Below, one piece after another: positions 9,565-17,189 of a stretch of 64,000 nt of DNA. The notes under the pieces were generated by a model. It saw nothing but the letters and a program-made list of their open reading frames with translations. It had not been told where the DNA came from and did no database searches. Location: NCBI RefSeq assembly GCF_027924525.1, contig NZ_AP027040.1, positions 682,001 through 746,000 of the forward strand, in the 5' to 3' direction. How positions within the stretch are numbered: the stretch's first letter is position 1; every line of letters begins with the position of its first letter. Origin of the DNA: Aurantimicrobium sp. INA4. GTDB taxonomy: Bacteria > Actinomycetota > Actinomycetes > Actinomycetales > Microbacteriaceae. The position numbers and the translations under genes were made by a program.

Positions 9565-10254
9565 ATGTTTTATTGGCTGATGAAAAACGTCATCGCCGGA
9601 CCGTTGCTCAAGGGCATCTTTCGTCCGTGGGTAACCGGTGCTGACAACATTCCCGCTGAGGGCGGAGTGATTTTAGCCAGCAATCACCTCTCGTTTGTCG
9701 ATTCGGTTTTCCTTCCCATCTCCATCGATCGAGAAATGGTCTTCTTAGCAAAAAGCGAATACTTCACCACTAAGGGCATTAAGGGATGGGCTACGAAGTG
9801 GTTCATGAAGGGCACAGGAATGTTGCCCATAGACCGCTCAGGCGGAAAAGCTTCTGAAGCTAGTTTGAACACAGGTTTGCGTGTGTTAGCAGAGGGCCGA
9901 GTATTAGGAATTTATCCCGAAGGCACTCGTTCTCCTGACGCCAAACTTTACCGCGGTCGCACCGGCATTGCCCGAATGGTCCTGGAATCAGGTGTTCCCG
10001 TTATTCCTGTTGCCATGATTGACACTGAGAAAATAATGCCGATTGGTTCTAAGTGGCCCAAACTGCGTCGCCCCGGAATCATTATTGGTAAACCGCTGGA
10101 CTTTTCTCGTTTCCAGGGCATGGAGGGCGACCGTTTCATACTTCGTGCTGTGACAGATGAAATCATCTATGAGCTCGCTGGCTTGTCAGGCCAAGAGTAT
10201 GACGATGTCTATGCCTCGTCTGTGCGTGAAAAACGCCCCGTCAGCGCAAGATAA
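9565..10254 (+). CDS. 1-acyl-sn-glycerol-3-phosphate acyltransferase (PlsC family)
   Basis: A 229-residue lysophospholipid acyltransferase. The HX4D catalytic motif is visible as NHLSFVD (about 40-46), the acceptor-binding motif as YPEGTRSPD (about 119-127), and a third block as GVPVIPVAMID near 150. The enzyme converts lysophosphatidate to phosphatidate at the membrane, early in phospholipid synthesis. It has no obvious ribosome binding site, and a -10-like TAAGCT sits six bases before the ATG, consistent with a leaderless message independent of the upstream glucokinase gene. PlsC-like proteins sometimes act on other acceptors such as mannosides, so the exact substrate is open. Confidence 0.92.
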   Translation: MFYWLMKNVIAGPLLKGIFRPWVTGADNIPAEGGVILASNHLSFVDSVFLPISIDREMVFLAKSEYFTTKGIKGWATKWFMKGTGMLPIDRSGGKASEASLNTGLRVLAEGRVLGIYPEGTRSPDAKLYRGRTGIARMVLESGVPVIPVAMIDTEKIMPIGSKWPKLRRPGIIIGKPLDFSRFQGMEGDRFILRAVTDEIIYELAGLSGQEYDDVYASSVREKRPVSAR

Positions 10255-10342
10255 GCTTAAGACTTGGTTTGATAAAGCCAATTGAGACAAGCATTCACAG
10301 CTGTGATACCTATCACGCATCCATATACAGGGGAGTTCCTTC

Positions 10343-11713
10343 GTGGCTAGCCAAACTGAGCCCAATATCGTCGCTGACAAAACCGTCATCGAGGGTTTGG
10401 ACTATTGGCGCACACTTCCCATCAAACAGCAGCCTGAATGGCCAGATGCTGCAGCAGTGAAAGCAACGAGCGCACAGTTAGCTGCTCTTCCGCCGTTAGT
10501 TTTTGCCGGTGAAGTCGACACTCTTCGTGAACGCCTTGCTAAGGCTGCTCAAGGTCAGGCATTCCTGCTTCAGGGTGGAGATTGCGCAGAGACCTTTGCC
10601 GGTGCAACAGCTGACAAGATCCGTAACCGCATTAAGACCGTTCTTCAGATGGCCGTTGTGCTCACCTACGCAGCAGAGATGCCTGTAATCAAAATGGGCC
10701 GTATGGCAGGACAGTTCGCCAAGCCTCGCTCGAGCGACACCGAAACTCGTGGTGAGGTTACTCTGCCCGCCTACCGTGGTGATATTGTCAACGGTTACGA
10801 TTTCACCCCCGAATCACGCACAGCAAACCCAGATCGTCTGCTCAAGGCCTACAACACATCTGTGGCAACGTTGAACCTCATACGGGCTTTCACCACAGGT
10901 GGTTTTGCAGACCTTCGCGAAGTACACCGATGGAACCAAGGTTTCGCCAAAAACCCAGCCAATGTTGAATACGAAGCGATGGCCAACGAAATTGATCGCG
11001 CAATCAAATTTATGGCTGCATGTGGCGCTGATTTTGATGCTCTCAAGACCACAGAGTTCTTCGTTTCTCACGAAGCACTCTTGATGGAATACGAGCGCCC
11101 TATGACTCGTATTGATTCACGCACCGGCACCCCGTACAACACCAGTGCACACTTCCTGTGGATCGGTGAGCGCACACGTGAACTTGATGGTGCTCACGTG
11201 GACTTCCTCTCCCGAGTGCGTAACCCCATTGGTGTGAAGCTCGGCCCAACCACAGACGTTGACACGATGAAGAAACTTATCGACAAGCTGGATCCTGAGC
11301 GTGAGCCAGGACGTTTGACCTTCATCACCCGCATGGGCGCTGGAAAGATTCGTGAGGCGTTGCCTCCACTTCTAGAAGCCATCAAGGGCATGGATGCTAA
11401 TCCTCTCTGGATTACCGATCCCATGCACGGAAACGGCATCACTACCCCCAATGGTTACAAGACCCGTCGCTTCGACGATGTCATGGACGAAGTTCGCGGC
11501 TTCTTTGAAGCACACCGCCAGGTTGGCACATTCCCCGGTGGAGTGCACGTAGAGCTCACAGGTGACGACGTCACTGAATGTTTGGGTGGTTCTGAACAGA
11601 TTGATGAGAAGGACCTGGAGAGCCGTTATGAGTCTCTCTGTGACCCTCGACTCAACCACATGCAATCACTTGAGCTTGCATTCTTGGTTGCTGAGGAACT
11701 TAAGAAGGCGTAA
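10343..11713 (+). CDS. aroG: Class II DAHP synthase (3-deoxy-7-phosphoheptulonate synthase)
   Basis: A 456-residue class II enzyme catalysing the first shikimate-pathway step, condensing phosphoenolpyruvate and erythrose-4-phosphate. Characteristic stretches are LLQGGDCAETF (about 77-87, metal-ligand cysteine), KMGRMAGQFAKPRS (about 117-130), GERTRELDGAHVDFLS, GVKLGPT, DPMHGN and GGVHVELTGDDVTEC near the C terminus. The start is GTG with AGGGGAG seven bases upstream. The 88-base gap after plsC holds a stretch (TTGAGA followed about 17 bases later by GATACC) that may be the promoter. It ends at a long bidirectional hairpin facing a convergent permease. Confidence 0.96.
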   Translation: MASQTEPNIVADKTVIEGLDYWRTLPIKQQPEWPDAAAVKATSAQLAALPPLVFAGEVDTLRERLAKAAQGQAFLLQGGDCAETFAGATADKIRNRIKTVLQMAVVLTYAAEMPVIKMGRMAGQFAKPRSSDTETRGEVTLPAYRGDIVNGYDFTPESRTANPDRLLKAYNTSVATLNLIRAFTTGGFADLREVHRWNQGFAKNPANVEYEAMANEIDRAIKFMAACGADFDALKTTEFFVSHEALLMEYERPMTRIDSRTGTPYNTSAHFLWIGERTRELDGAHVDFLSRVRNPIGVKLGPTTDVDTMKKLIDKLDPEREPGRLTFITRMGAGKIREALPPLLEAIKGMDANPLWITDPMHGNGITTPNGYKTRRFDDVMDEVRGFFEAHRQVGTFPGGVHVELTGDDVTECLGGSEQIDEKDLESRYESLCDPRLNHMQSLELAFLVAEELKKA

Positions 11714-11727
11714 TCCTCTCACTTAAC

Positions 11728-11767
11728 TGTTGAGGCCCCGTCACTACTAGGTGACGGGGCCTCAACA
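11728..11767 (+). terminator. Bidirectional hairpin between aroG and the permease gene
   Basis: A 17-bp perfect inverted repeat, TGTTGAGGCCCCGTCAC at 11728-11744 and its complement at 11751-11767, with a 6-nt loop. It lies between convergent genes, so it can serve both strands. T runs on either side are short. Confidence 0.8.
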
Positions 11768-11777
11768 TTGTTCAGTG

Positions 11778-13211
11778 TTACTTGACTACTTTGTTGAAGC
11801 CGGTAACAGGCTGTGCTTCATCGAAGCCAGCAACCTGCTTGCGGAATCCGCGAGTCAAAATGAGCAGCCAAACCAGACCAACACCGGCCCAGATGAGACC
11901 ACCAGTGAGTGCCTCGGGGGAGAGGTTGACCCACAGGATGATAGTCATAGCAAGTCCAAGCAATGGCATGACAATGAACTTGAAAATGTCGGAGCCGGTC
12001 TTACGGCGGCCCTGACGAATTGCAAACCATGCAAAGACGGAGATGTTGACGAAGCTAAAAGCAATCAACGCACCGAAGTTGATGAAGTGAACAATGTCAG
12101 CCAAGGTCAGAACAACACCGGTCAAGCAGACGATACCTGCAAGAACTACGTTGAAGGTTGGTGTCTGTGTCTTGGGGTTGACGTAACCGAAGAGCTTGTT
12201 GGGGAGAACGTTGTTACGTCCCATAACCAGCAGCATACGAGCCACAGAAGCCTGTGATGCAAGCAGTGACGCAATAGTTGCGGCGAAGCCAGCTGCAGTC
12301 AGGATGATCTTCATGGTTTGACCACCGACGAGCTCACCAATGATGGGAAGTGTTGAGTCATCAACGTACTGACGGTCTCCACCGGGAGCGAATACGTTCC
12401 AGTCAGGGAAGAGTGCCTGAGTGAAGTACGCGGTCACGATGAAGATACCGCCACCGATGAGAACGGTGAGCATGATCGCACGAGGAACAACCTTGGGGGT
12501 ACGAGCTTCTTCAACGTACATGGTGACGGCATCGAAACCAATGAAGCTGAAGCAGACGATAGTTGCACCAAGAAGAACGAGGGAGAAGTCAACGCCTTCG
12601 TGGACGAATGGTGTCGGGGTGATGAGCGTTCCTTCCCCGGCACCTCCGAGAAGCTGGACAATAACCATCACAACGAAGGCAAGCATTGCAGCGATTGCAA
12701 TGATGAGCAGAATCGTGTTGACGTTCGAAGTTCCACGCATGGTGACGTAGATAATTCCTGTCGCAAGAACAGTGAAGAGGATAACCCAGACAGCGCCGTC
12801 AACTTCAGGGAAGAAGGATTCCATGTAACTGCGGACGATGATGATGTTGACCAATGGCAACAGCATGTAGTCCAGCATGGAGGTCCAACCGACCATGAAA
12901 CCAACGTTGGGGTGAATGGAGTTCTTTGCGTAGGTGTATGCAGAACCCGCGGAAGGGAACTCTGCTGACATCTTGCCGTAGCTAATTGCGGTGAAGATCA
13001 TCACGATCAAAGCAACCAGGTATGCCAGTGGCACAACGTTGTTTGTGGTTTCGGCGACCATGCCGAAGGTGTCAAAGACAACAGTTGGGGTCATGTAACC
13101 CAGACCGAGAGCCACAATGGCCCACATTCCTAGGTTACGTTTCAGTGCGACCCTCGAGCCGCTACCGGGGACAAAGGATTCTGGCATAACTTCTCTCTTC
13201 GTTGAGGCCAT
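11778..13211 (-). CDS. APC-superfamily amino acid/polyamine permease, PuuP-like
   Basis: A 477-residue polytopic membrane protein with about 12 hydrophobic segments. The N-terminal region (LGYMTPTVVFDTFGM) and the second block (WTSMLDYMLLPLVNIIIV) resemble the putrescine importer PuuP branch of the amino acid-polyamine-organocation superfamily. Uptake of putrescine or a related amine/amino acid is therefore a reasonable but unproven guess. The start at 13211 has no clear ribosome binding site. A second ATG at 13187 (residue 9) is preceded by GAGAGAAG and may be the real start. Divergent from a thioredoxin gene and convergent with aroG. Confidence 0.87.
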   Translation of the reverse strand: MASTKREVMPESFVPGSGSRVALKRNLGMWAIVALGLGYMTPTVVFDTFGMVAETTNNVVPLAYLVALIVMIFTAISYGKMSAEFPSAGSAYTYAKNSIHPNVGFMVGWTSMLDYMLLPLVNIIIVRSYMESFFPEVDGAVWVILFTVLATGIIYVTMRGTSNVNTILLIIAIAAMLAFVVMVIVQLLGGAGEGTLITPTPFVHEGVDFSLVLLGATIVCFSFIGFDAVTMYVEEARTPKVVPRAIMLTVLIGGGIFIVTAYFTQALFPDWNVFAPGGDRQYVDDSTLPIIGELVGGQTMKIILTAAGFAATIASLLASQASVARMLLVMGRNNVLPNKLFGYVNPKTQTPTFNVVLAGIVCLTGVVLTLADIVHFINFGALIAFSFVNISVFAWFAIRQGRRKTGSDIFKFIVMPLLGLAMTIILWVNLSPEALTGGLIWAGVGLVWLLILTRGFRKQVAGFDEAQPVTGFNKVVK

Positions 13212-13370
13212 TTATTTAATGTCAAGGGGTTGCCCCCTGAGCATTTCCCCAGCCTAGTCCTCATTGAGGTGCGAAACGAGTGTAGAAATGGAGTTTTTAC
13301 AACGAATTCATAATCTATTTGTTTGGGTTCCGTTGCGAAATTTCACTACGAATTCAAAGTTCTGACCCCA

Positions 13371-13382
13371 TATTGTTAGACC
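13371..13382 (+). promoter_or_regulatory. Putative leaderless promoter -10 of the thioredoxin gene
   Basis: TATTGT at 13371-13376, then six bases, then ATG at 13383. No ribosome binding site precedes the start, so a leaderless transcript is likely. Confidence 0.5.
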
Positions 13383-13757
13383 ATGGCAACTGTTAATCTC
13401 ACCACTGACACATTCGATTCCACCATCATGGGCAACGACATAGTCGTTGTCGATTTTTGGGCTGAGTGGTGTGGCCCTTGCAAGATGTTTGCACCAACTT
13501 TTGAAGCAGTCTCTGAGAAGAATCCAGAGATAGTCTTCGGCAAAGTAGACACCGAAGCAGAGCAGTCGCTGGCAGCCGCGGCCGGAATTCGGTCAATTCC
13601 TACTCTTATGATTTTCCGGGACAGTATTCTTCTGTTCTCCCAACCCGGTGCCTTACCGCCGGCGGCCTTGGAAGATCTTGTCGAGCAAGTCAAAGCCCTA
13701 GATATGACAGAAGTCCACGCTGAGATTGCAAAACAGCAATCAGACATTGGCAGCTAA
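13383..13757 (+). CDS. trxA: Thioredoxin-family protein
   Basis: A 124-residue thioredoxin-fold protein with the classical active site WCGPCK (Cys30 and Cys33) and the cis-proline region RSIPTLMIF near 72-80. It reduces disulfides in cytosolic proteins with electrons from thioredoxin reductase. It is about 15 residues longer at the C terminus than E. coli thioredoxin because of a charged helix (EVHAEIAKQQS). There is no signal peptide. It lies alone between a divergent permease gene and a strong terminator. It could be an auxiliary rather than the primary thioredoxin, since no trxB is adjacent. Confidence 0.9.
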   Translation: MATVNLTTDTFDSTIMGNDIVVVDFWAEWCGPCKMFAPTFEAVSEKNPEIVFGKVDTEAEQSLAAAAGIRSIPTLMIFRDSILLFSQPGALPPAALEDLVEQVKALDMTEVHAEIAKQQSDIGS

Positions 13758-13772
13758 AGCCCACATATAACT

Positions 13773-13806
13773 AGTGAACCCCCTTCTGTTGAGAAGGGGG
13801 TTCACT
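13773..13806 (+). terminator. Terminator hairpin between trxA and the TM2 gene
   Basis: A 15-bp inverted repeat (13773-13787 with 13792-13806; core GTGAACCCCCTTCT) with a 4-nt loop, between two convergent genes. It should work on both strands, although T runs are short. Confidence 0.75.
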
Positions 13807-13826
13807 GAGTTGAGAGTAATCGAACG

Positions 13827-14051
13827 TTATCGAACGAGTGCACGTCCCCATTTATCGCGCATCTTGCCAGTGGCGATGATGATGATGTCAACAATCCACC
13901 AGATACCCAAACCACCACCAGTAATGAGTTTGAGGATTCCGGTTCCCCATTTCCCAATGAACATGCGGTCGATACCCAGGGTGCCGACGAAGATTGACAA
14001 AATGAGGGTGACTGTCCAGTCACGGGGAGCTGTTGCGGTTTCTTGAGCCAT
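13827..14051 (-). CDS. TM2-domain small membrane protein
   Basis: A 74-residue protein matching the TM2 domain: a first hydrophobic helix (TLILSIFVGTLGIDRMFIGKW, about 15-35) with the family's G-x-D-R-F/M-Y/F motif, a GGGLGIWW turn and a second helix (IVDIIIIATG). Function of bacterial TM2 proteins is poorly known. TAATTT lies exactly six bases before the ATG, so a separate leaderless message is possible even though the gene follows the valS cluster by only nine bases. Confidence 0.85.
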   Translation of the reverse strand: MAQETATAPRDWTVTLILSIFVGTLGIDRMFIGKWGTGILKLITGGGLGIWWIVDIIIIATGKMRDKWGRALVR

Positions 14052-14057
14052 ACTTAC

Positions 14058-14063
14058 AAATTA
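14058..14063 (-). promoter_or_regulatory. Putative leaderless promoter -10 of the TM2 gene
   Basis: Read on the minus strand, TAATTT occupies 14063 to 14058 and is followed by six bases and the ATG at 14051. No ribosome binding site at useful distance apart from a distant GGAG. Confidence 0.35.
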
Positions 14064-14297
14064 CTCCACGTTCTCGATAAAAATCTGACCTGTTGAACTC
14101 TGACGTATCGTAGTTCCATCATCGAGCTGAACCACCGGGCGGTTTTCTAGATAGGTCAACGTCCAATACCACTCACTGGTGTCTTGTTTCAGCGCTGTGA
14201 GTTCGCGCTCGACCTCGGCGACTGCTTCCCTTACAGACTTGTCTAGAGTTTGTGGTGGTGCAGTATGAGCTTTCCATCTTGTTCCAAGCTGCATCAC
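14061..14297 (-). CDS. Small hypothetical protein after valS
   Basis: A 78-residue protein I do not recognise. Its ATG overlaps the valS stop by four bases (ATGA), which strongly supports translation coupled to valS. The N-terminal half has a helical, charged stretch (VREAVAEVERELTALKQD, about 22-39), then an aromatic patch (EWYWTLTYLENRPVV) and a beta-rich tail (LDDGTTIRQSSTGQIFIE). It has no membrane segment, signal or cysteine. It is probably cytosolic. No function can be assigned. Confidence 0.65.
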   Translation of the reverse strand: MMQLGTRWKAHTAPPQTLDKSVREAVAEVERELTALKQDTSEWYWTLTYLENRPVVQLDDGTTIRQSSTGQIFIENVE

Positions 14298-16885
14298 TTT
14301 TCCTGCGTGGTTTCCGGTGCTGGGGCTAGTTCAATCTGGCTTACACCAAGCTCGGATGCTTCTTCGAAGGTGAGTTGTGCAATTCGACCGGTAGCCATCA
14401 AGTCGCCTTGTGCTGCTTTGAGTAATGAGATAGTTGCTTCAGGTGCAGCTATGGTCGCGGTGAGAACCTCAGTCTTTTGGCTTGCCGAGGCTTCAGTTTT
14501 CGCACGACGAATACCAATAAGAGCCTCGGATGCAGCCTTGAGTACCTCGGGGTTACCAATAACCTCTTCACCTGGAACCGGCCAAGCCGAACGGTGAATA
14601 CTGTCATCATTGAACCATGACCATGCTTCTTCTGCGGCAAATGGCAGAACAGGTGCAAGAAGGCGCAGGAAGACAGTCAATGCTTGGTTGAGCGCAGCAG
14701 CTGCGGAAGCTTGCTCTGGGTGCTCGTGGTTATAGGCACGTTCTTTGACTAACTCAAGGTAGTCATCTGTGAACGTCCAGAAGAAATGCTCTGTCACTTC
14801 TAATGCCTTGGCATGGTCATAGTTTTCCAACGCTTCAGTTGCTTCTCGAACTACATTGTGAAGAGTTTCGAGCATGCTCAAATCCAGAGGGTTGGTAACC
14901 ACTGTGTCTGCAGGAGCATTGAAACCCAAGATGAACTTGGAAGCGTTCAAGAGCTTGATGGCTAAGCGGCGACCAATCTTGATCTGTGTGGGGTTTTGCG
15001 GGTCAAACGCAGCATCGGTACCTAGGCGACTGCTCGCTGCCCAGTAACGAACAGCATCAGAGCCGTGCTGATCCAACATGTCTGCAGGAGTGACCACGTT
15101 GCCCTTGGACTTGGACATCTTCTTACGGTCTGGGTCCACGATGAAGCCAGAAATGGCAGCATTTGTCCATGGCTTGCCACCGTTTTGAAGGGCAGAACGC
15201 AGCATAGTGGAGAACAGCCAGGTGCGAATAATGTCTTGGCCCTGGGGGCGTAGGTCGAAGGGGAAGACCAGGTTCCACAGGTCCTCATCACGTTCCCAAC
15301 CACCAGCTAGTTGAGGAGTCAGGCTCGAAGTTGCCCAGGTGTCCATGACGTCAACTTCACCCTGGAATCCGCCCGGGATACCACGCTGAGCTTCGGTGTA
15401 TCCGGCAGGAACATCGCTGGAAGGATCAACAGGGAGTTGTTCTCTGGAAGCAATAATGGGCTCGTCAAAGACGGGGTTGCCGTCTCCATCGAGTGGATAC
15501 CATACAGGAATGGGAACACCGAAGAATCGCTGGCGAGAAATGAGCCAGTCACCGTTGAGACCATTGACCCAGTTCTCATAACGGACACGCATAAAGTCGG
15601 GATGCCAGGACATTTCCTGACCAAGCTCGATGAGCTTCTTCTTGAGTTGGTCATCTTTAGCGCCGTTAACCAAGTACCACTGGCGAGTGGAGACGATTTC
15701 AAGAGGCTTGTCACCCTTTTCGAAGAATTTGACCGGGTGCATGATGGGCTCAGGTTCGCCCAGCATTTCACTGGACTCCTTGAGCATCTCGACCATGGCA
15801 GTCTTCGCGCTGAAAGCAGTCTTGCCAGCAAGCTCAGCGTAAGCAGCTTGTGCTTGAGGAGATTCAAGGCCTTCTGGTGCTTCAGATACGAAACGACCAT
15901 CGAAGCCGATTACAGCACGCGTTGGCAAGTTGAGCTCACGCCACCAGATCACGTCGGTGACGTCACCAAAGGTACAGATCATGGCGATACCGGTGCCCTT
16001 GTCTGGCTGAGCAAGGTGGTGGGCGAGTACAGGTACTTCAACACCGAAGACAGGGGTCTTCACTGTTTTGCCAAAGTAGGGCTTGTAACGTTCGTCATCA
16101 GGGTGAGCTACCAGAGCAACACAAGCGGGTAATAATTCTGGGCGGCTGGTCATGATCTCAATGTGACCGCCATCAGGCTTGTGGAAAGTGAGGCGGTGAT
16201 ATGCGCCGGGCATTTCTTTATCTTCGAGTTCCGCCTGTGCCACTGCAGTGCGGAAAGTCACATCCCACAGAGTCGGTGCCATCGCCTGGTAGGCCTCACC
16301 ACGTGCGTGGTTATTGATGAAAGCTAACTGGCTTGTGGTGATGGTTTCATCAGAGATGGTGCGATAGGTCTGGGTCCAGTCCACAGAAAGCCCGAGTTGA
16401 CGCCAAACGTCCTCGAACTGCTTCTCATCCTCAACAGTGAGCTTTTCACAGAGCTCAATGAAGTTCTTACGACTAATGGGAAGCTGATCCGCTGCTTTAG
16501 AGCTCTTGTTATCTCCACCCTCGAATGGTGGAACAAAGTTCTCAACATAGGGGAGGGTAGGGTCGCAGCGCACTCCGTAGTAGTTCTGAACGCGACGTTC
16601 CGTGGGCAGGCCATTGTCATCCCACCCGGCTGGATAGAAAACTTCTTTGCCGCGCATGCGTTGGAAACGGGCGATGACATCGGTGTGGGTGTAACTGAAA
16701 ACGTGTCCGATGTGCAGTGATCCCGATGCTGTGGGGGGAGGTGTGTCAATGGAATAGACACTGGCTCGGGTTTGACCGTCTTTGCGGAAGCGGTAGAGAC
16801 CCGACTCTTCCCATTTCTTGTCCCAGAGACTTTCGAGACCTTCCAGAGCCGGCTTGTCAGGAACATTCGCGGGCGTCATAGTCAT
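14294..16885 (-). CDS. valS: Valyl-tRNA synthetase
   Basis: An 863-residue class I aminoacyl-tRNA synthetase that charges tRNA-Val. HIGH signature LHIGHVFSY (HIGH at 58-61), KMSKS signature KKMSKSKGNVV (near 590), an editing insert between them, and a helical anticodon-binding domain at the C terminus. The length is that of the shorter valS form found in many actinobacteria. The start is one of two ATGs two codons apart (16885 or 16879); only a weak GAGAAA precedes them. It is divergent from the ileS T-box leader. A small unknown gene overlaps its stop. Confidence 0.96.
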   Translation of the reverse strand: MTMTPANVPDKPALEGLESLWDKKWEESGLYRFRKDGQTRASVYSIDTPPPTASGSLHIGHVFSYTHTDVIARFQRMRGKEVFYPAGWDDNGLPTERRVQNYYGVRCDPTLPYVENFVPPFEGGDNKSSKAADQLPISRKNFIELCEKLTVEDEKQFEDVWRQLGLSVDWTQTYRTISDETITTSQLAFINNHARGEAYQAMAPTLWDVTFRTAVAQAELEDKEMPGAYHRLTFHKPDGGHIEIMTSRPELLPACVALVAHPDDERYKPYFGKTVKTPVFGVEVPVLAHHLAQPDKGTGIAMICTFGDVTDVIWWRELNLPTRAVIGFDGRFVSEAPEGLESPQAQAAYAELAGKTAFSAKTAMVEMLKESSEMLGEPEPIMHPVKFFEKGDKPLEIVSTRQWYLVNGAKDDQLKKKLIELGQEMSWHPDFMRVRYENWVNGLNGDWLISRQRFFGVPIPVWYPLDGDGNPVFDEPIIASREQLPVDPSSDVPAGYTEAQRGIPGGFQGEVDVMDTWATSSLTPQLAGGWERDEDLWNLVFPFDLRPQGQDIIRTWLFSTMLRSALQNGGKPWTNAAISGFIVDPDRKKMSKSKGNVVTPADMLDQHGSDAVRYWAASSRLGTDAAFDPQNPTQIKIGRRLAIKLLNASKFILGFNAPADTVVTNPLDLSMLETLHNVVREATEALENYDHAKALEVTEHFFWTFTDDYLELVKERAYNHEHPEQASAAAALNQALTVFLRLLAPVLPFAAEEAWSWFNDDSIHRSAWPVPGEEVIGNPEVLKAASEALIGIRRAKTEASASQKTEVLTATIAAPEATISLLKAAQGDLMATGRIAQLTFEEASELGVSQIELAPAPETTQEK

Positions 16886-16990
16886 AGGTATTTCTCGCTC
16901 TCTATGGGCGGCATCGCGTCAACGCAAGAAAACAGGATGTTTGCTCACTTGATGCCTCAAATGGTGATGTTTATAGCTTACTAAAGGCAA

Positions 16991-16996
16991 TAGAAT
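16991..16996 (+). promoter_or_regulatory. Putative -10 of the ileS leader
   Basis: TAGAAT at 16991-16996 lies a few bases before the first conserved T-box segment, placing a transcription start near 17003. I see no good -35. Confidence 0.4.
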
Positions 16997-16997
16997 G

Positions 16998-17189
16998 GAC
17001 TCTAACGACATCGATCCGGCTATCACCGGGGAGTTTTCGGAAGAACAGTCTTAGGACTAAGTAGAACCGAACGGGACGAGCCCGTTATTGCTCAAGAACA
17101 AGAGGTGAGATTTTTCTCACAAGCTCAGGTGGTACCGCGGAAGAAATTTCGTCCTGGCACAGTGTTTTACTCAACAACTGGAGCCCTAA
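16998..17189 (+). promoter_or_regulatory. T-box riboswitch controlling ileS
   Basis: The leader holds the invariant T-box sequence AGGTGGTACCGCGG (17127-17140), which binds the free 3' end of uncharged tRNA. An ATC isoleucine specifier is found in GACATCGATCC near 17007-17017, followed by the short hairpin CCGG-CTATCA-CCGG. A stem AACGGG/CCCGTT and a hairpin GTGAGA/TCTCAC (17105-17120) lie between. This is the compact stem I type known for actinobacterial ileS. No T-rich terminator follows the T-box, and CTGGAG (17178-17183), the ileS ribosome binding site, is close, so regulation is likely at translation initiation. Uncharged tRNA-Ile should raise IleS synthesis. Confidence 0.92.

Noticed and set aside
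13827..14297. The two small genes after valS as a toxin-antitoxin pair
   Set aside because: One is a TM2-domain membrane protein and the other is coupled to valS; neither resembles a known toxin or antitoxin.
15311..16132. A 273-residue reading frame on the plus strand
   Set aside because: It lies wholly antisense to valS, which has all catalytic motifs; no ribosome binding site or recognisable domain.
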